Source: Gemmatimonadales bacterium (GTDB lineage Bacteria; Gemmatimonadota; Gemmatimonadetes; Gemmatimonadales; GWC2-71-9). Taken from it: a DNA stretch of 45,491 bases. Below are positions 14,501 through 23,332 of this stretch, one piece after another. Each line of letters starts with the position of its first letter. The first letter of the stretch is position 1. The notes under the pieces are model-generated. The model was given only the letters and a program-made list of their open reading frames with translations. It searched no databases and was not told where the DNA came from. The stretch is taken from positions 1 to 45,491 of the forward strand of contig JAICWE010000022.1 of the NCBI GenBank assembly GCA_025934955.1. The letters are read 5' to 3'. Both the position numbers and the translations under genes were made by a program.

Positions 14501-16263
14501 CGCTGCACTTCTCCGACTGGCTCATCATCGTTCTGTACTTCGTCGCCTCCGCGGCGATCGGCCTCGCGTACACCCGAAAGGCCGGCGAGTCGCTCGCCGA
14601 CTACTTCGTCTCGGGCCGCTCGCTGCCGTGGTGGCTCGCCGGCACGTCCATGGTGGCGACGACGTTCGCGGCCGACACACCGCTGGCGGTGGCGGGCCTC
14701 GTCTCCAAGTACGGCGTCGCCGGCAACTGGCTCTGGTGGTGCCTCGCCTTCTCCGGCATTCTCACCGTCTTCTTCTTCGCGCGGCTCTGGCGCCGCGCGG
14801 GCGTGCTGACCGACGTGGAGTTCGCCGAGCTGCGCTACGGCGGCCGGCCGGCGGCGGCGCTGCGCGGCTTCCGCGCGCTCTACCTCGCGCTCCCGATCAA
14901 CCTGATCATCATGGGTTGGGTGACCCGCGCGATGGTGGACATCCTGCGGGTGACGCTGCACATCGATCCGTGGAAGGGCGCGATCTTCCTGTTCGGCCTC
15001 ACGGCGCTCTACAGCGTCCTCTCCGGGCTCTGGGGCGTGATCGTCACCGACGCGTTCCAGTTCGTGGTCGCGATGGGCGGCACGATCGTGCTCGCGGTGC
15101 TCGCGGTGAAGTCGGTCGGAGGGCTCGACGCGCTGGTTGCGGGCGCCACGGCCCACTACGGCTCGCACGAGGCGGCCTTCAGCGTCATCCCGCCGACCGA
15201 CAAGGCGTGGCTGCCGCTCTCGACGCTGCTCGTCTTTCTCGGCGTGCAATGGTGGGCGGCGTGGTACCCCGGCTCCGAGCCCGGCGGCGGCGGCTACATC
15301 GCGCAACGGATCCTCTCTGCCAAGGACGAGCGCCACGGCCTGCTCGCGACGCTCTGGTTCAACATCGCCCATTACGCGCTGCGGCCGTGGCCCTGGATCC
15401 TGGTCGGCTTCGTCGCGGTGATGCGCTACCCGCACCTGGCGCATCCGGAGGACGGCTACGCGATGGTCATGGTGGACGTGCTGCCGTCACCGCTCAAGGG
15501 GCTGCTGCTCGCCGCGTTCGCCGCGGCGTACATGAGCACCATCAGCACCCATCTCAACTGGGGCTCGTCGTACCTGGTGAACGACTTCTACCTGCGCTTC
15601 ATCAAGCCGGACGCGGGCCCGCGGGCGCAGGTGCTTGCGTCCCGGGTGACGACGGTGCTGCTGATGCTCTGCTCGCTGGTGGTGATGGGCTATCTGAGCA
15701 GCGTCGAGCAGGGGTGGAAGATCCTGATCGGACTCGGCGCCGGCACCGGCCTGGTACTGATCCTCCGCTGGTACTGGTGGCGCATCAACGCATGGTCGGA
15801 GATCTCGGCGATGGCGGCGTCGTTCATCACCTCGATCGCGCTGTTCGCCGGACATCATGACATGAGTGACACCAGCAGCGGCGACTTCGCCTTTACCATG
15901 TGCGTCACCGTCGCGGTGACCACCGTCGTGTGGGTCGCCGTCACCTTCCTGACGGCGCCCGAGTCGGACGCGACCCTGGACCGCTTCTACCGCCAGGTCC
16001 GTCCGGGCGGCGCCGGCTGGCGGCGCGTGTCCGAGCGCCTGGGCTTCGGCGCGGAGTCGATCCCGGGCGGCGCACTCTCGTGGGTCAACTGGATCGCGGG
16101 TGTCGTCGCGGTGTACGCCGCGGTGTTCGCGGTCGGCGCGCTGCTCACCGGCAGCAAGCTCACCGGGATCATCGACGCCGCCGTCGCAATCGGCGCTTTC
16201 GCCTTGATTCAGCGTAATTTGCGGGCCGATCCGGTGCTCCGGGCCCACGTTGACACCCCCTGA
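14497..16263 (+). CDS. Sodium:solute symporter (SSS family), first copy
   Basis: 588 residues with about 13 to 14 membrane spans. Typical SSS features: N-terminal WLIIVLYFVASAAIGL, the cytoplasmic SLADYFVSGRSLPWWLAG loop, then GTSMVATTFAADTP and the helix-breaking AAYMSTISTHLNWGSSY region that contributes the Na+ site. It would use the sodium gradient to import a small solute. Its place, fused by ATGA to the serine hydrolase gene and third in line after the GH3 enzyme, suggests the solute is a product of wall digestion: MurNAc, GlcNAc, an anhydro-sugar or a peptide. Substrate cannot be read from sequence. The stop overlaps the -35 region of the next promoter. Confidence 0.88.
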   Translation: MTLHFSDWLIIVLYFVASAAIGLAYTRKAGESLADYFVSGRSLPWWLAGTSMVATTFAADTPLAVAGLVSKYGVAGNWLWWCLAFSGILTVFFFARLWRRAGVLTDVEFAELRYGGRPAAALRGFRALYLALPINLIIMGWVTRAMVDILRVTLHIDPWKGAIFLFGLTALYSVLSGLWGVIVTDAFQFVVAMGGTIVLAVLAVKSVGGLDALVAGATAHYGSHEAAFSVIPPTDKAWLPLSTLLVFLGVQWWAAWYPGSEPGGGGYIAQRILSAKDERHGLLATLWFNIAHYALRPWPWILVGFVAVMRYPHLAHPEDGYAMVMVDVLPSPLKGLLLAAFAAAYMSTISTHLNWGSSYLVNDFYLRFIKPDAGPRAQVLASRVTTVLLMLCSLVVMGYLSSVEQGWKILIGLGAGTGLVLILRWYWWRINAWSEISAMAASFITSIALFAGHHDMSDTSSGDFAFTMCVTVAVTTVVWVAVTFLTAPESDATLDRFYRQVRPGGAGWRRVSERLGFGAESIPGGALSWVNWIAGVVAVYAAVFAVGALLTGSKLTGIIDAAVAIGAFALIQRNLRADPVLRAHVDTP

Positions 16264-16278
16264 GCCGGCCGATAGCTT
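16250..16278 (+). promoter_or_regulatory. Predicted sigma-70-type promoter of the Fe-S carrier gene
   Basis: A perfect TTGACA (16250-16255), a 17-base spacer and TAGCTT (16273-16278). The -35 element lies in the last codons of the symporter gene. Transcription would start near 16285, about 24 bases before the ATG. The same TAGCTT element, also with 17-base spacing, recurs before the next gene. Confidence 0.6.
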
Positions 16279-16308
16279 TCGGCCGTTCTCTCGTCAGGAG
16301 TCCATGCA

Positions 16309-16677
16309 ATGAGCAGTGTCGAGCAGCAGGCCCCGGCGTCGGGGTTTCAACTCGTCCTCACCGACGGCGCGGCGGCCGAGGTGCGCAAGTTCATCGCGGC
16401 CGAGCAGGTGCCGGCGGACACCGCGGGCCTGCGCGTCAGCGTGCTGCCCGGCGGGTGCTCCGGCTTCAAGTACAGTCTCAACATCGAAGAGCGCGCACTG
16501 GATGACGACCTGGTCGTGGACGTCAACGGCGTGCGGGTGTTCGTGGACGGCTTCAGCGCGCCGTATCTGACCGGCGTCACCATTGACTACGTGAGCTCCA
16601 TGCAGGGCTCCGGCTTCACCTTCTCCAACCCGAACGCCTCCGGCGGCTGCGGGTGCGGCAGCAGCTTCACGGCGTAA
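16309..16677 (+). CDS. Iron-sulfur cluster carrier of the HesB/IscA/ErpA family
   Basis: 122 residues. A-type carriers hold a transient Fe-S cluster and hand it to target apoproteins. The three ligand cysteines are present: C50 in LPGGCSGFKY and C114/C116 in GGCGCGSSF near the C-terminus. About 15 extra N-terminal residues precede the domain. AGGAG lies 8 bases before the ATG; a nearer upstream ATG at 16304 runs straight into a stop. The gene has its own promoter and a strong hairpin after it, so it is an independent single-gene unit placed between two symporter genes. Whether it corresponds to IscA, ErpA or SufA cannot be settled. Confidence 0.92.
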   Translation: MSSVEQQAPASGFQLVLTDGAAAEVRKFIAAEQVPADTAGLRVSVLPGGCSGFKYSLNIEERALDDDLVVDVNGVRVFVDGFSAPYLTGVTIDYVSSMQGSGFTFSNPNASGGCGCGSSFTA

Positions 16678-16700
16678 GCGGGCCGCGAATCACGCATCGC

Positions 16701-16731
16701 GACGGGGTGTCCTGCATCGGGACACCCCGTC
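16701..16731 (+). terminator. Intrinsic terminator after the Fe-S carrier gene
   Basis: A perfect 12-bp stem (GACGGGGTGTCC / GGACACCCCGTC) with a 7-base loop, starting 23 bases after the stop codon and followed by TTCGTTGGTTC. The tail is only partly T-rich. Confidence 0.65.
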
Positions 16732-16735
16732 TTCG

Positions 16736-16764
16736 TTGGTTCACCGGCGACGCACGGTTAGCTT
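16736..16764 (+). promoter_or_regulatory. Possible promoter of the second symporter-kinase operon
   Basis: TTGGTT (16736-16741), a 17-base spacer and TAGCTT (16759-16764), matching the element before the Fe-S carrier gene. Transcription would begin near 16771, leaving a leader of about 24 bases to the GTG at 16795. It lies just beyond the terminator, where a new promoter would be needed. Confidence 0.4.
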
Positions 16765-16794
16765 CTTCAATCCTCCCAGTCACCACGGCCGCCC

Positions 16795-18279
16795 GTGTCC
16801 CAGCTCGACCTCCTGATCGTCGGGGTGTACTTCGCGGGGACGCTCGGTGTCGGGCTGTGGGTGGCCCGGCGGCAGCGCTCGGCCAGTGACTACTTTCTCG
16901 GCGCGCGCGACCTGCCCGCGTGGGCGATCCTGCTCTCCATCGTCGCGACGGAAACCTCCGCGCTCACCGTCATCTCCGTCCCCGGCATCGGCGCCCGCGG
17001 CGATCTCACCTTTCTCCAGCTCAGCTTCGGCTATCTCATCGGCCGCATCGGTGTCGCCGCGTGGCTCCTGCCCGGCTACTTCCGCGGCAAGCAGGAGACG
17101 GCGTACCAGCGGCTCGAGCGCCGCTTCGGGCTGGAGACGCGGCGGCTCGCGTCGGTGGTGTTCCTCGTCACCCGCTTTCTGGGCGACGCGGTGCGGGTCT
17201 TCGCCAGCGCCATCCCGCTCTCGCTGGTGACCGGCTGGAGCATCCCGACGGCGGTCATCGTGATGGGCGCCGTGACGATGGTCTACACCTGGTTCGGCGG
17301 CTTCAAGGCGGTGGTGTGGACCGACGTGTTCCAGCTGGCGGTGTACGTCGCCGGCGGGATCGGCGCGCTGTTCGTCGCGTGGTCGTTAGGCGGCGGGCTG
17401 GACCATGTGCTGGCCGTGACCGGTGCCGCCGGCAAGCTCCGCGTGATCAACCCCGCCTTCAACCTGACCGACACCTACACCCTGTTCGGCGGGCTGGTCG
17501 GCGGCGCGCTGCTCTCGGCCGCGTCGCACGGCACCGACCATCTCATCGTGCAGCGGCTCCTCGCCACCCGCTCGCTGGGGGACGCGCGGCGCGCGCTGAT
17601 CGGCTCCGGCGTCATGGTGATCGCGCAGTTCGCGCTCTTCCTCCTGATCGGCCAGGCGATCTGGGCCGCGGGTCTGGCGCCGGTGGGGATGAACAACAAC
17701 GAGATCTTCTCCCGCTTCGTCGTCCATCAGCTGCCGCACGGCCTCGCGGGCATCGTGGTCGCCGGCATCCTGGCGGCGGCGATGGGCACCCACTCGAGCG
17801 CGATCAACTCGCTCGCGTCGTCCGCGACCCATGACCTGTACGTTCCGTGGAGCGGCCGTGACGATCCGGTGCACCTGCTGCACGTCGGCCGGCTGTTCTC
17901 CGCGCTGTGGGCGGCGCTGCTCGTCGTGGGGGCGCTCTTCTTCCACGTCTACACCGAGGGGATGGACACGCCGGTGGTCGAGCTGGCGCTCTCGATCGCG
18001 TCGGTGACCTACGGCGCGCTGCTCGGGACCTATCTCCTGGCCGGCCGCTGGTCCCGCGCCACCGGCCGCGACGCGATCGGCGCGATCATCACGACCGTCG
18101 CCGTGATGACCGTGGTGATCTTCGCCAGGCGCCTCAGCGCCATGGAAGGCGGCGCCTGGCTCGCGCCGCTCGGGAAGCTGGCGTGGCCGTGGTACGTTCC
18201 GCTGGGCACGGCGCTCACGGTGGGCGTCGCGACCCTGACGAGCCGGTTGGCGCCGGCGCGGGAGATCGGAGTCGCATGA
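16795..18279 (+). CDS. Sodium:solute symporter (SSS family), second copy
   Basis: 494 residues, about 13 membrane spans. SSS hallmarks: LIVGVYFAGTLGVGLW, the SASDYFLGARDLPAWAIL loop, ATETSALTVISVPGIGARG, then TWFGGFKAVVWTDVFQ and the GILAAAMGTHSSAINSLASS Na+-site segment. It is shorter than and clearly different from the first copy, so the two are not a recent duplication. It overlaps the BadF-type sugar kinase gene by ATGA, which strongly suggests it imports the sugar that kinase phosphorylates. The GTG start lacks a clear Shine-Dalgarno (CCACGGCCGCCC precedes it). Confidence 0.88.
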   Translation: MSQLDLLIVGVYFAGTLGVGLWVARRQRSASDYFLGARDLPAWAILLSIVATETSALTVISVPGIGARGDLTFLQLSFGYLIGRIGVAAWLLPGYFRGKQETAYQRLERRFGLETRRLASVVFLVTRFLGDAVRVFASAIPLSLVTGWSIPTAVIVMGAVTMVYTWFGGFKAVVWTDVFQLAVYVAGGIGALFVAWSLGGGLDHVLAVTGAAGKLRVINPAFNLTDTYTLFGGLVGGALLSAASHGTDHLIVQRLLATRSLGDARRALIGSGVMVIAQFALFLLIGQAIWAAGLAPVGMNNNEIFSRFVVHQLPHGLAGIVVAGILAAAMGTHSSAINSLASSATHDLYVPWSGRDDPVHLLHVGRLFSALWAALLVVGALFFHVYTEGMDTPVVELALSIASVTYGALLGTYLLAGRWSRATGRDAIGAIITTVAVMTVVIFARRLSAMEGGAWLAPLGKLAWPWYVPLGTALTVGVATLTSRLAPAREIGVA

Positions 18280-19175
18280 GCCGGATCTACCTCGGGGCGG
18301 ACGTCGGCGGCAGCAAGACCGCGGTCGGCGTCGCGCGCGACGACGAGATCCTGGCGCGCGCCGAGGGACTCGGAGCCGCCGTGCGGCCGGGCCGTGCGCT
18401 CGCCTCCGCCGCGACGATCATCGACGTGGCGCGACAGGCGCTCGCCGAGGCGCACTGCAGCCGGGCCGACGTCTTCGTGGTCGGCGCCGCCGGTGCCGGA
18501 CGCAGCGCGGAGCGCGACGAGCTGTACGCCGCCATCCGGGCCGAGGGGGTGGCGGAGAAGCTCCGGGTGACGACCGATATCGAGCTGGCGCTCGCGGCGG
18601 CGTTCGGAGACGCGGAAGGGATCGTGGTGAGCGCCGGCACCGGCAGCATTGCCGTCGGGCGTGACGCGGGCGGCGCCACCCACCGGCTCGGCGGCTACGG
18701 CTGGCAGATGGGCGACGAGGGCAGCGGCTACGCCGTCGGCCGCGCGGCGCTCGGCGCGGTGGGGCGCGCGGCGGACGGCCGGAGCCCGCGCACCGCGCTG
18801 CTGGAGCCGCTGCTCGCCGCGACGCGGTGCAGCGACCTCGACGAGCTGATCCGCTGGGCCGCGGGCGCCTCGCCGGCCGAAGTCGCCGGGCTCGCGCCGA
18901 CCGTGCTGGGCATCGCCGCCGGCGGCGACACCGTCGCCCAGGGCATCGCCGACTACGCGGCGCGCGAGCTCTCGCAGCTCGCGGTCTGTCTGCTGCCGCA
19001 CCTGGACGCCACGGAGTCGGTGCGCGTGGCACTCACCGGCGGCCTCCTCGGCGCCGACCGGCCGCTCCGCCGCGCCGTGATCGCCAAGCTCCGCGACGAC
19101 CCCGCTCTCACACCGATCGAATCCCCCATCGACGCGGTGCACGGTGCGCTCGCGCTGGCCCGAAAGGTCGGTTGA
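18276..19175 (+). CDS. BadF/BadG/BcrA-type ATPase, predicted amino-sugar kinase (GlcNAc or MurNAc)
   Basis: 299 residues of the ASKHA (actin/hexokinase) fold: phosphate-1 loop LGADVGGSKTAVGVA near the N-terminus, VVSAGTGSIAVG in the phosphate-2 region, and GYGWQMGDEGSGYAVG, a run typical of GlcNAc kinase NagK and Clostridium MurK. LTGGLL near residue 250 is the adenosine motif. Family members in this branch phosphorylate GlcNAc and/or MurNAc with ATP in the cytoplasm. The start shares ATGA with the symporter stop and has GGAG five bases upstream. With NamZ and NagZ-like enzymes 5 to 8 kb away, an amino-sugar salvage role is more likely than the 2-hydroxyglutaryl-CoA dehydratase activator role also found in this superfamily, whose Cys cluster is absent. 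Confidence 0.85.
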   Translation: MSRIYLGADVGGSKTAVGVARDDEILARAEGLGAAVRPGRALASAATIIDVARQALAEAHCSRADVFVVGAAGAGRSAERDELYAAIRAEGVAEKLRVTTDIELALAAAFGDAEGIVVSAGTGSIAVGRDAGGATHRLGGYGWQMGDEGSGYAVGRAALGAVGRAADGRSPRTALLEPLLAATRCSDLDELIRWAAGASPAEVAGLAPTVLGIAAGGDTVAQGIADYAARELSQLAVCLLPHLDATESVRVALTGGLLGADRPLRRAVIAKLRDDPALTPIESPIDAVHGALALARKVG

Positions 19176-19202
19176 CGGGCCAGACGTCCGGCAACATCGC
19201 CG

Positions 19203-20738
19203 CTACCGCGCCCGGCCCCGCAGGCGGCTGTGCCGGACGCTGTAGAGGAAGTAGATCACCAGCCCCGCCGCGAGCCAGATGCCGAACCGGATCCAGGTGA
19301 TCCGCGGCAGCTGCGTCATCAGATAGATGCACGACAGAATCGAGATGATCGGCGTGAGCGGCACCAGCGGCGCGCGGAAGGGGCGGTGGCGGTCGGGCTC
19401 GATCCGGCGCAGCACGATCACGCCGAGCGACACCAGCACGAACGCGAACAGCGTCCCGATGTTGGTGAGATCCACCACCTCGGCGATGTTGGCGAAGGCC
19501 GCGAACACCGCGACGAAGATGCCGGTGATGATGGTGCCGATGTACGGCGTCTTGAAGCGCGGATGCACCTTGGCGAGGAAGGGCGGCAGGAGCCCGTCGC
19601 GCGCCATCGACATGAAGATCCGCGGCTGCCCCAGCTGGAACACCAGCAGCACGCTCGCCATCGCGATCACCGCGCCGAGCGACACGATGAAGCGCGACAC
19701 GCTGAGCAGCCCCGGCGAGCCCTCCGCCAGCGACAGCGCCGTGATCATCGGCTCCGCCGTGCCCAGCTTGTTCCATGGCGCCATCCCGGTCATCACCACC
19801 GCCAGCACGATGTAGATGACGGTGCACACCACCAGACTCATGATGATGCCGAACGGCATGTCACGCGCGGGATCGCGCGCTTCCTCCGCCGCCGTGGACG
19901 TCGCGTCGAATCCGATGTAGCTGAAGAAAATGATGGCCGCGCCGGCGCTGATCCCCTTGAAGCCGTTCGGCGCGAAGCCGCCCAGCGCCGGGTCGCTCCA
20001 GTGGTGCGGCTTGATCAGGAACGCGCCGACGGCCACGAAGAAGAGAATGATTCCGATCTTGAGCAGGACCATCGCGTTGTTCGAGTTGGCCGACTCCTTG
20101 ATCCCGATGACCAGCACGATCGTGATCAGCGCGACGATGAGAAACGCGGGCACGTTGACGATGACCGGCAGGCCGAACAGATGCGGCGCCGAGGCGAGCG
20201 CGGAGGCGAGGTACTGGTTGCTCACGTCGGTGGCGCCCGCGGCCACCGCCGCCGCCGCGGCATGCGCGGACCGATAGTCGGTGACCAGCCACGCCGGCAG
20301 CGAGATGCCGAAGTGCGTGAGCAGCTCGCGGAAATACCCCGCCCATCCGATCGCGACGCCGATGTTGCCGACCGCGTACTCGATGATCAGGTCCCAGCCG
20401 ATGATCCACGCCACGATCTCGCCCAGGGCCGCATAGGCGTAGGTATACGCCGAGCCCGAGATCGGCACCATCGCGGCGAACTCGGCGTAACACAGCGCCG
20501 CGAAGCCGCAGGTGAGCGCCGTGAGCAGGAAGGAAAAGACGATCGCCGGGCCGGCGCCGGGCCGCAGCGCGTCGCCCACGATGGCGGTGCCGGTCGTCGC
20601 GAAGATGCCCGCGCCGATCGTCGCGCCGACACCGAGCGCCGTGAGGTGCCACTTCCCCAGCGAGCGCTTGAGGCCGCCGCGCTCGGCGATGTCGTTCTCG
20701 CAGTCGGCGAGAGACTTCCGGACGAAGAGCTGGCTCAT
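19203..20738 (-). CDS. APC-superfamily amino-acid permease (cationic amino-acid transporter type)
   Basis: 511 residues with 12 to 14 membrane spans. The APC signature opens the protein: LTALGVGATIGAGIFATTGT, the unwound first helix that binds the amino-acid backbone. CYAEFAAMVPISGSAYTYAY and FFSYIGFDATSTAAEEARDPARD are characteristic of the CAT/YfnA branch. It would exchange or import amino acids with protons. It ends convergently with the sugar kinase, 27 bases apart, and starts 46 bases after the second TonB-like gene on the same strand, so it may be read from the tonB operon. The amino acid carried is unknown. Confidence 0.88.
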   Translation of the reverse strand: MSQLFVRKSLADCENDIAERGGLKRSLGKWHLTALGVGATIGAGIFATTGTAIVGDALRPGAGPAIVFSFLLTALTCGFAALCYAEFAAMVPISGSAYTYAYAALGEIVAWIIGWDLIIEYAVGNIGVAIGWAGYFRELLTHFGISLPAWLVTDYRSAHAAAAAVAAGATDVSNQYLASALASAPHLFGLPVIVNVPAFLIVALITIVLVIGIKESANSNNAMVLLKIGIILFFVAVGAFLIKPHHWSDPALGGFAPNGFKGISAGAAIIFFSYIGFDATSTAAEEARDPARDMPFGIIMSLVVCTVIYIVLAVVMTGMAPWNKLGTAEPMITALSLAEGSPGLLSVSRFIVSLGAVIAMASVLLVFQLGQPRIFMSMARDGLLPPFLAKVHPRFKTPYIGTIITGIFVAVFAAFANIAEVVDLTNIGTLFAFVLVSLGVIVLRRIEPDRHRPFRAPLVPLTPIISILSCIYLMTQLPRITWIRFGIWLAAGLVIYFLYSVRHSRLRGRAR

Positions 20739-20784
20739 GGACCGTGCGGTGGAGGTGAGACCGCCCGCACCGGTGCGCGAGCGG

Positions 20785-21642
20785 CTACTTCGTCGGCAGC
20801 GTGTAGGTCATCGTCATGGTCGCGGCAACGGCAAGGCCGGCGGGCGAGCGCGCCGGATGGAACTGCGTCGCCTGCGCCACGTCCAGGAACCGCCGCCGGT
20901 AGTCGGCGTCCTTGATCTCGGGATCGGTCTCCACCCGCGCCACGCTGCCGTCGGCGTTCACCCAGAACGTCACCAGGATCTGCCGCCCTCGCAGATCCTT
21001 CGGCGTGCCGTCGAGCGTGAGCGCAAAGGTGCGCGGCGTCGGCGGCGTGATGGTGCCGCCGTCGCCGCCGCGACCCGGCCCGGTGCCGGGACCGGTACCC
21101 GGTCCCACGCCGCCGCCGGTCCCGCCGCCCCGGCCCGGCCCCGCGCCTTGTCCGGCGCCCGGCGCCACAGTCGTACCCGCACCCGCGGCTCCGGCCGGAA
21201 GTCGCGTGGCGCTCGAGTCGGGGCGCGCGGCGGCGGTCGCGGTATCAGCCTTCGGAATGACAGCGGGTGCCGGCGGCGGCTGTGCCGGCGCAACTGGCGC
21301 GGGCTCGTGCCGGACCGGCGGTGGTGACGTCCGTCGCGGAGCCACCGGCGCGCGAGGTGCCGGACTCTCTGCCGGAAGCGGCGGGAGCGAAATATACGAG
21401 GCCACGCCTCCCCCGCCACCGCCGCCGCCAGCGCGCGCCTGAAACAGCCCGCCCGCGGTCGGCACCCGCGACCAGAGCGCCTCGCCCTGCCGGATTGCGA
21501 ACCCGAGCAGTAGCGCGTGTACCGCGAGCGAGAGCCAGAAGCCGGCTTGACGTCGGCGCGGGCGCGGAACGGAAAGATCGAAACGGGGGACGGGCGGCAG
21601 GGGCTCCTCGGGCCGCGGTGCGGTGACGACGGGACGTAACAT
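20785..21642 (-). CDS. Second TonB-like energy transducer with Gly/Pro-rich linker
   Basis: 285 residues. Residues about 33-55 (AGFWLSLAVHALLLGFAI) form one membrane anchor; the middle is a long Pro- then Gly-rich linker with GPG-GTGPG repeats (roughly 21060-21170); the last 80 residues (LRGRQILVTFWVNADGSVARVETD...ATQFHP) match the TonB C-terminal domain that contacts outer-membrane receptors. The ATG at 21642 is preferred over the open frame to 21729, whose first 29 residues are Arg/Ser-rich and unlike a TonB N-terminus. It is the last of the tonB-exbB-exbD-exbD-tonB2 run, 31 bases after exbD. It differs strongly from the first TonB and may serve other receptors. Confidence 0.8.
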   Translation of the reverse strand: MLRPVVTAPRPEEPLPPVPRFDLSVPRPRRRQAGFWLSLAVHALLLGFAIRQGEALWSRVPTAGGLFQARAGGGGGGGGVASYISLPPLPAESPAPRAPVAPRRTSPPPVRHEPAPVAPAQPPPAPAVIPKADTATAAARPDSSATRLPAGAAGAGTTVAPGAGQGAGPGRGGGTGGGVGPGTGPGTGPGRGGDGGTITPPTPRTFALTLDGTPKDLRGRQILVTFWVNADGSVARVETDPEIKDADYRRRFLDVAQATQFHPARSPAGLAVAATMTMTYTLPTK

Positions 21643-21673
21643 AACGACGCCCCGCCGCCGCTCCGCTGCACGA

Positions 21674-22092
21674 CTACTGCTTGTACGCTTCCTTCGGCGT
21701 GAACCCGATGATCTGGACACCGGCGCCACGCGCCACGTCCATCGCCTGGATCACTTCCTGGTACTTCCGGTTGAGCCCCGGCTTGATGAATAGCAGCTTG
21801 GCCGGGCGGTTGTCGAAGATCGCGTGGATCTGGGTGTCGAGCTGGGTCTTCGGCACCGGCTGCGCGTTGATGCTGTAGCTGCCGTCGTCGGGCATCTCCA
21901 GCACGATCTGATTGCTCTTGGCCTGCGTGGTCGTCTGCGTCTGCTCCGGCGGGACCTGGATGTCCATCACCGTCCGGGAGAGCGGCTGCGTGATCATGAA
22001 GATGATCAGCAGCACCAGCAGCACGTCGATCATCGGCGTGACGTTGATGTCGGACTGGACGCCGCCCCCGGAGCTGCTCTGCGTCATGGCCA

Positions 22093-22093
<1 letters not shown>
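21674..22093 (-). CDS. exbD: ExbD/TolR-family biopolymer transport protein, copy 1
   Basis: 139 residues: a short cytoplasmic N-terminus, one membrane span with the essential proton-carrying Asp (D23 in NVTPMIDVLLVLLIIFM) and a periplasmic domain that includes NAQPVPKTQLD and KPGLNRKYQEVIQAMDVARGAGV. It works with ExbB and TonB to turn the proton gradient into force on outer-membrane receptors. The ATG overlaps the stop of the upstream exbD by one base. A second Met two codons in (22087) could also serve as start. Confidence 0.92.
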
Positions 22094-22543
<450 letters not shown>

Positions 22544-22563
<20 letters not shown>

Positions 22564-23293
22564 TGCCGGTCACCGCCTTCTGGGCCTGGAACTCCTTGGT
22601 GAAGATCGAGCGCCCGAACTCGCTCCCCACGCTCTTGATGAGGTAGTCGATGAGCTCCTTCGACGTGTACGTCATCTCGACCGTGAGATTCTCGATCTTG
22701 GTGGTGAAGTAGTTGTACGCCCACACCGCCGGGATCGCGACGATCAGGCCGAACGCCGTCGTGATCAGCGCCTCGGCGATACCGGCCGAGATGCCCGCGA
22801 GGCCGCCCGACGCACCCTGCTGCGCCATGCCGGTGAACGCGTTCACGATGCCCATCGTGGTGCCCAGAAGACCGACGAAGGGCGCCGTCGAGCCGACGGT
22901 GCCCAGCACGCCCAGGCCCCGCTTGAACTCGGCCAGCACGATCAGCATCTGCCGCTCCACCGCGCGCTCGGCCGAGTTGATGTCCGCGGCGGTGATGGTG
23001 GCGCGGTCGCGCAGCAGCGGCTTCACCTCGGCCAGCGCTTCGCCGAGGACGCGGGAGACGTGGCTCTTCTTGTTCTTCTCGGCCAGCGTGATCGCCTGGT
23101 CCAGGTTCTCCTCCTGAATGGCGCGGGAGAACTGCGGGGCGAAGCGGCGGGTCTCCCGCTGGCTCCGCGCGACCTGCAGGAACTTGGTGAAGACGATCGT
23201 CAGGGAGTAGATGGACATGATCGCCAGGACGACGACGATGCCCTTGGCGAAGCCGCCCATCTGGCCCCAGAGGTGAATCAGGTCAACACTCAT
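22544..23293 (-). CDS. exbB: ExbB/TolQ/MotA-family proton channel protein
   Basis: 249 residues with three membrane spans. The diagnostic region is LGVLGTVGSTAPFVGLLGTTMGIVNAF and later GIAEALITTAFGLIVAIPAVWAYN, the MotA/TolQ/ExbB channel core. A cytoplasmic loop (about 45-125) contains RATITAADINSAERAVERQ. Five ExbB subunits surround an ExbD dimer in the inner membrane. It is the second gene of the operon, 39 bases after tonB. With tonB and two exbD genes beside it, ExbB is a better name than TolQ. Confidence 0.92.
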
Positions 23294-23332
23294 TGGTCTC
23301 GGTCTCCTGGGAGGTTCGCTCTCGCGAGCGGG

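Noticed and set aside
18276-19175. Reading the BadF-type protein as a 2-hydroxyacyl-CoA dehydratase activator
   Set aside because: No Fe-S cysteine pair is present and the neighbours are transport and wall hydrolysis genes.
21060-21180. Gly/Pro-encoding repeat tract as a mobile or CRISPR-like repeat
   Set aside because: The repeats are imperfect, in frame, and encode the periplasmic linker of a TonB-like protein.
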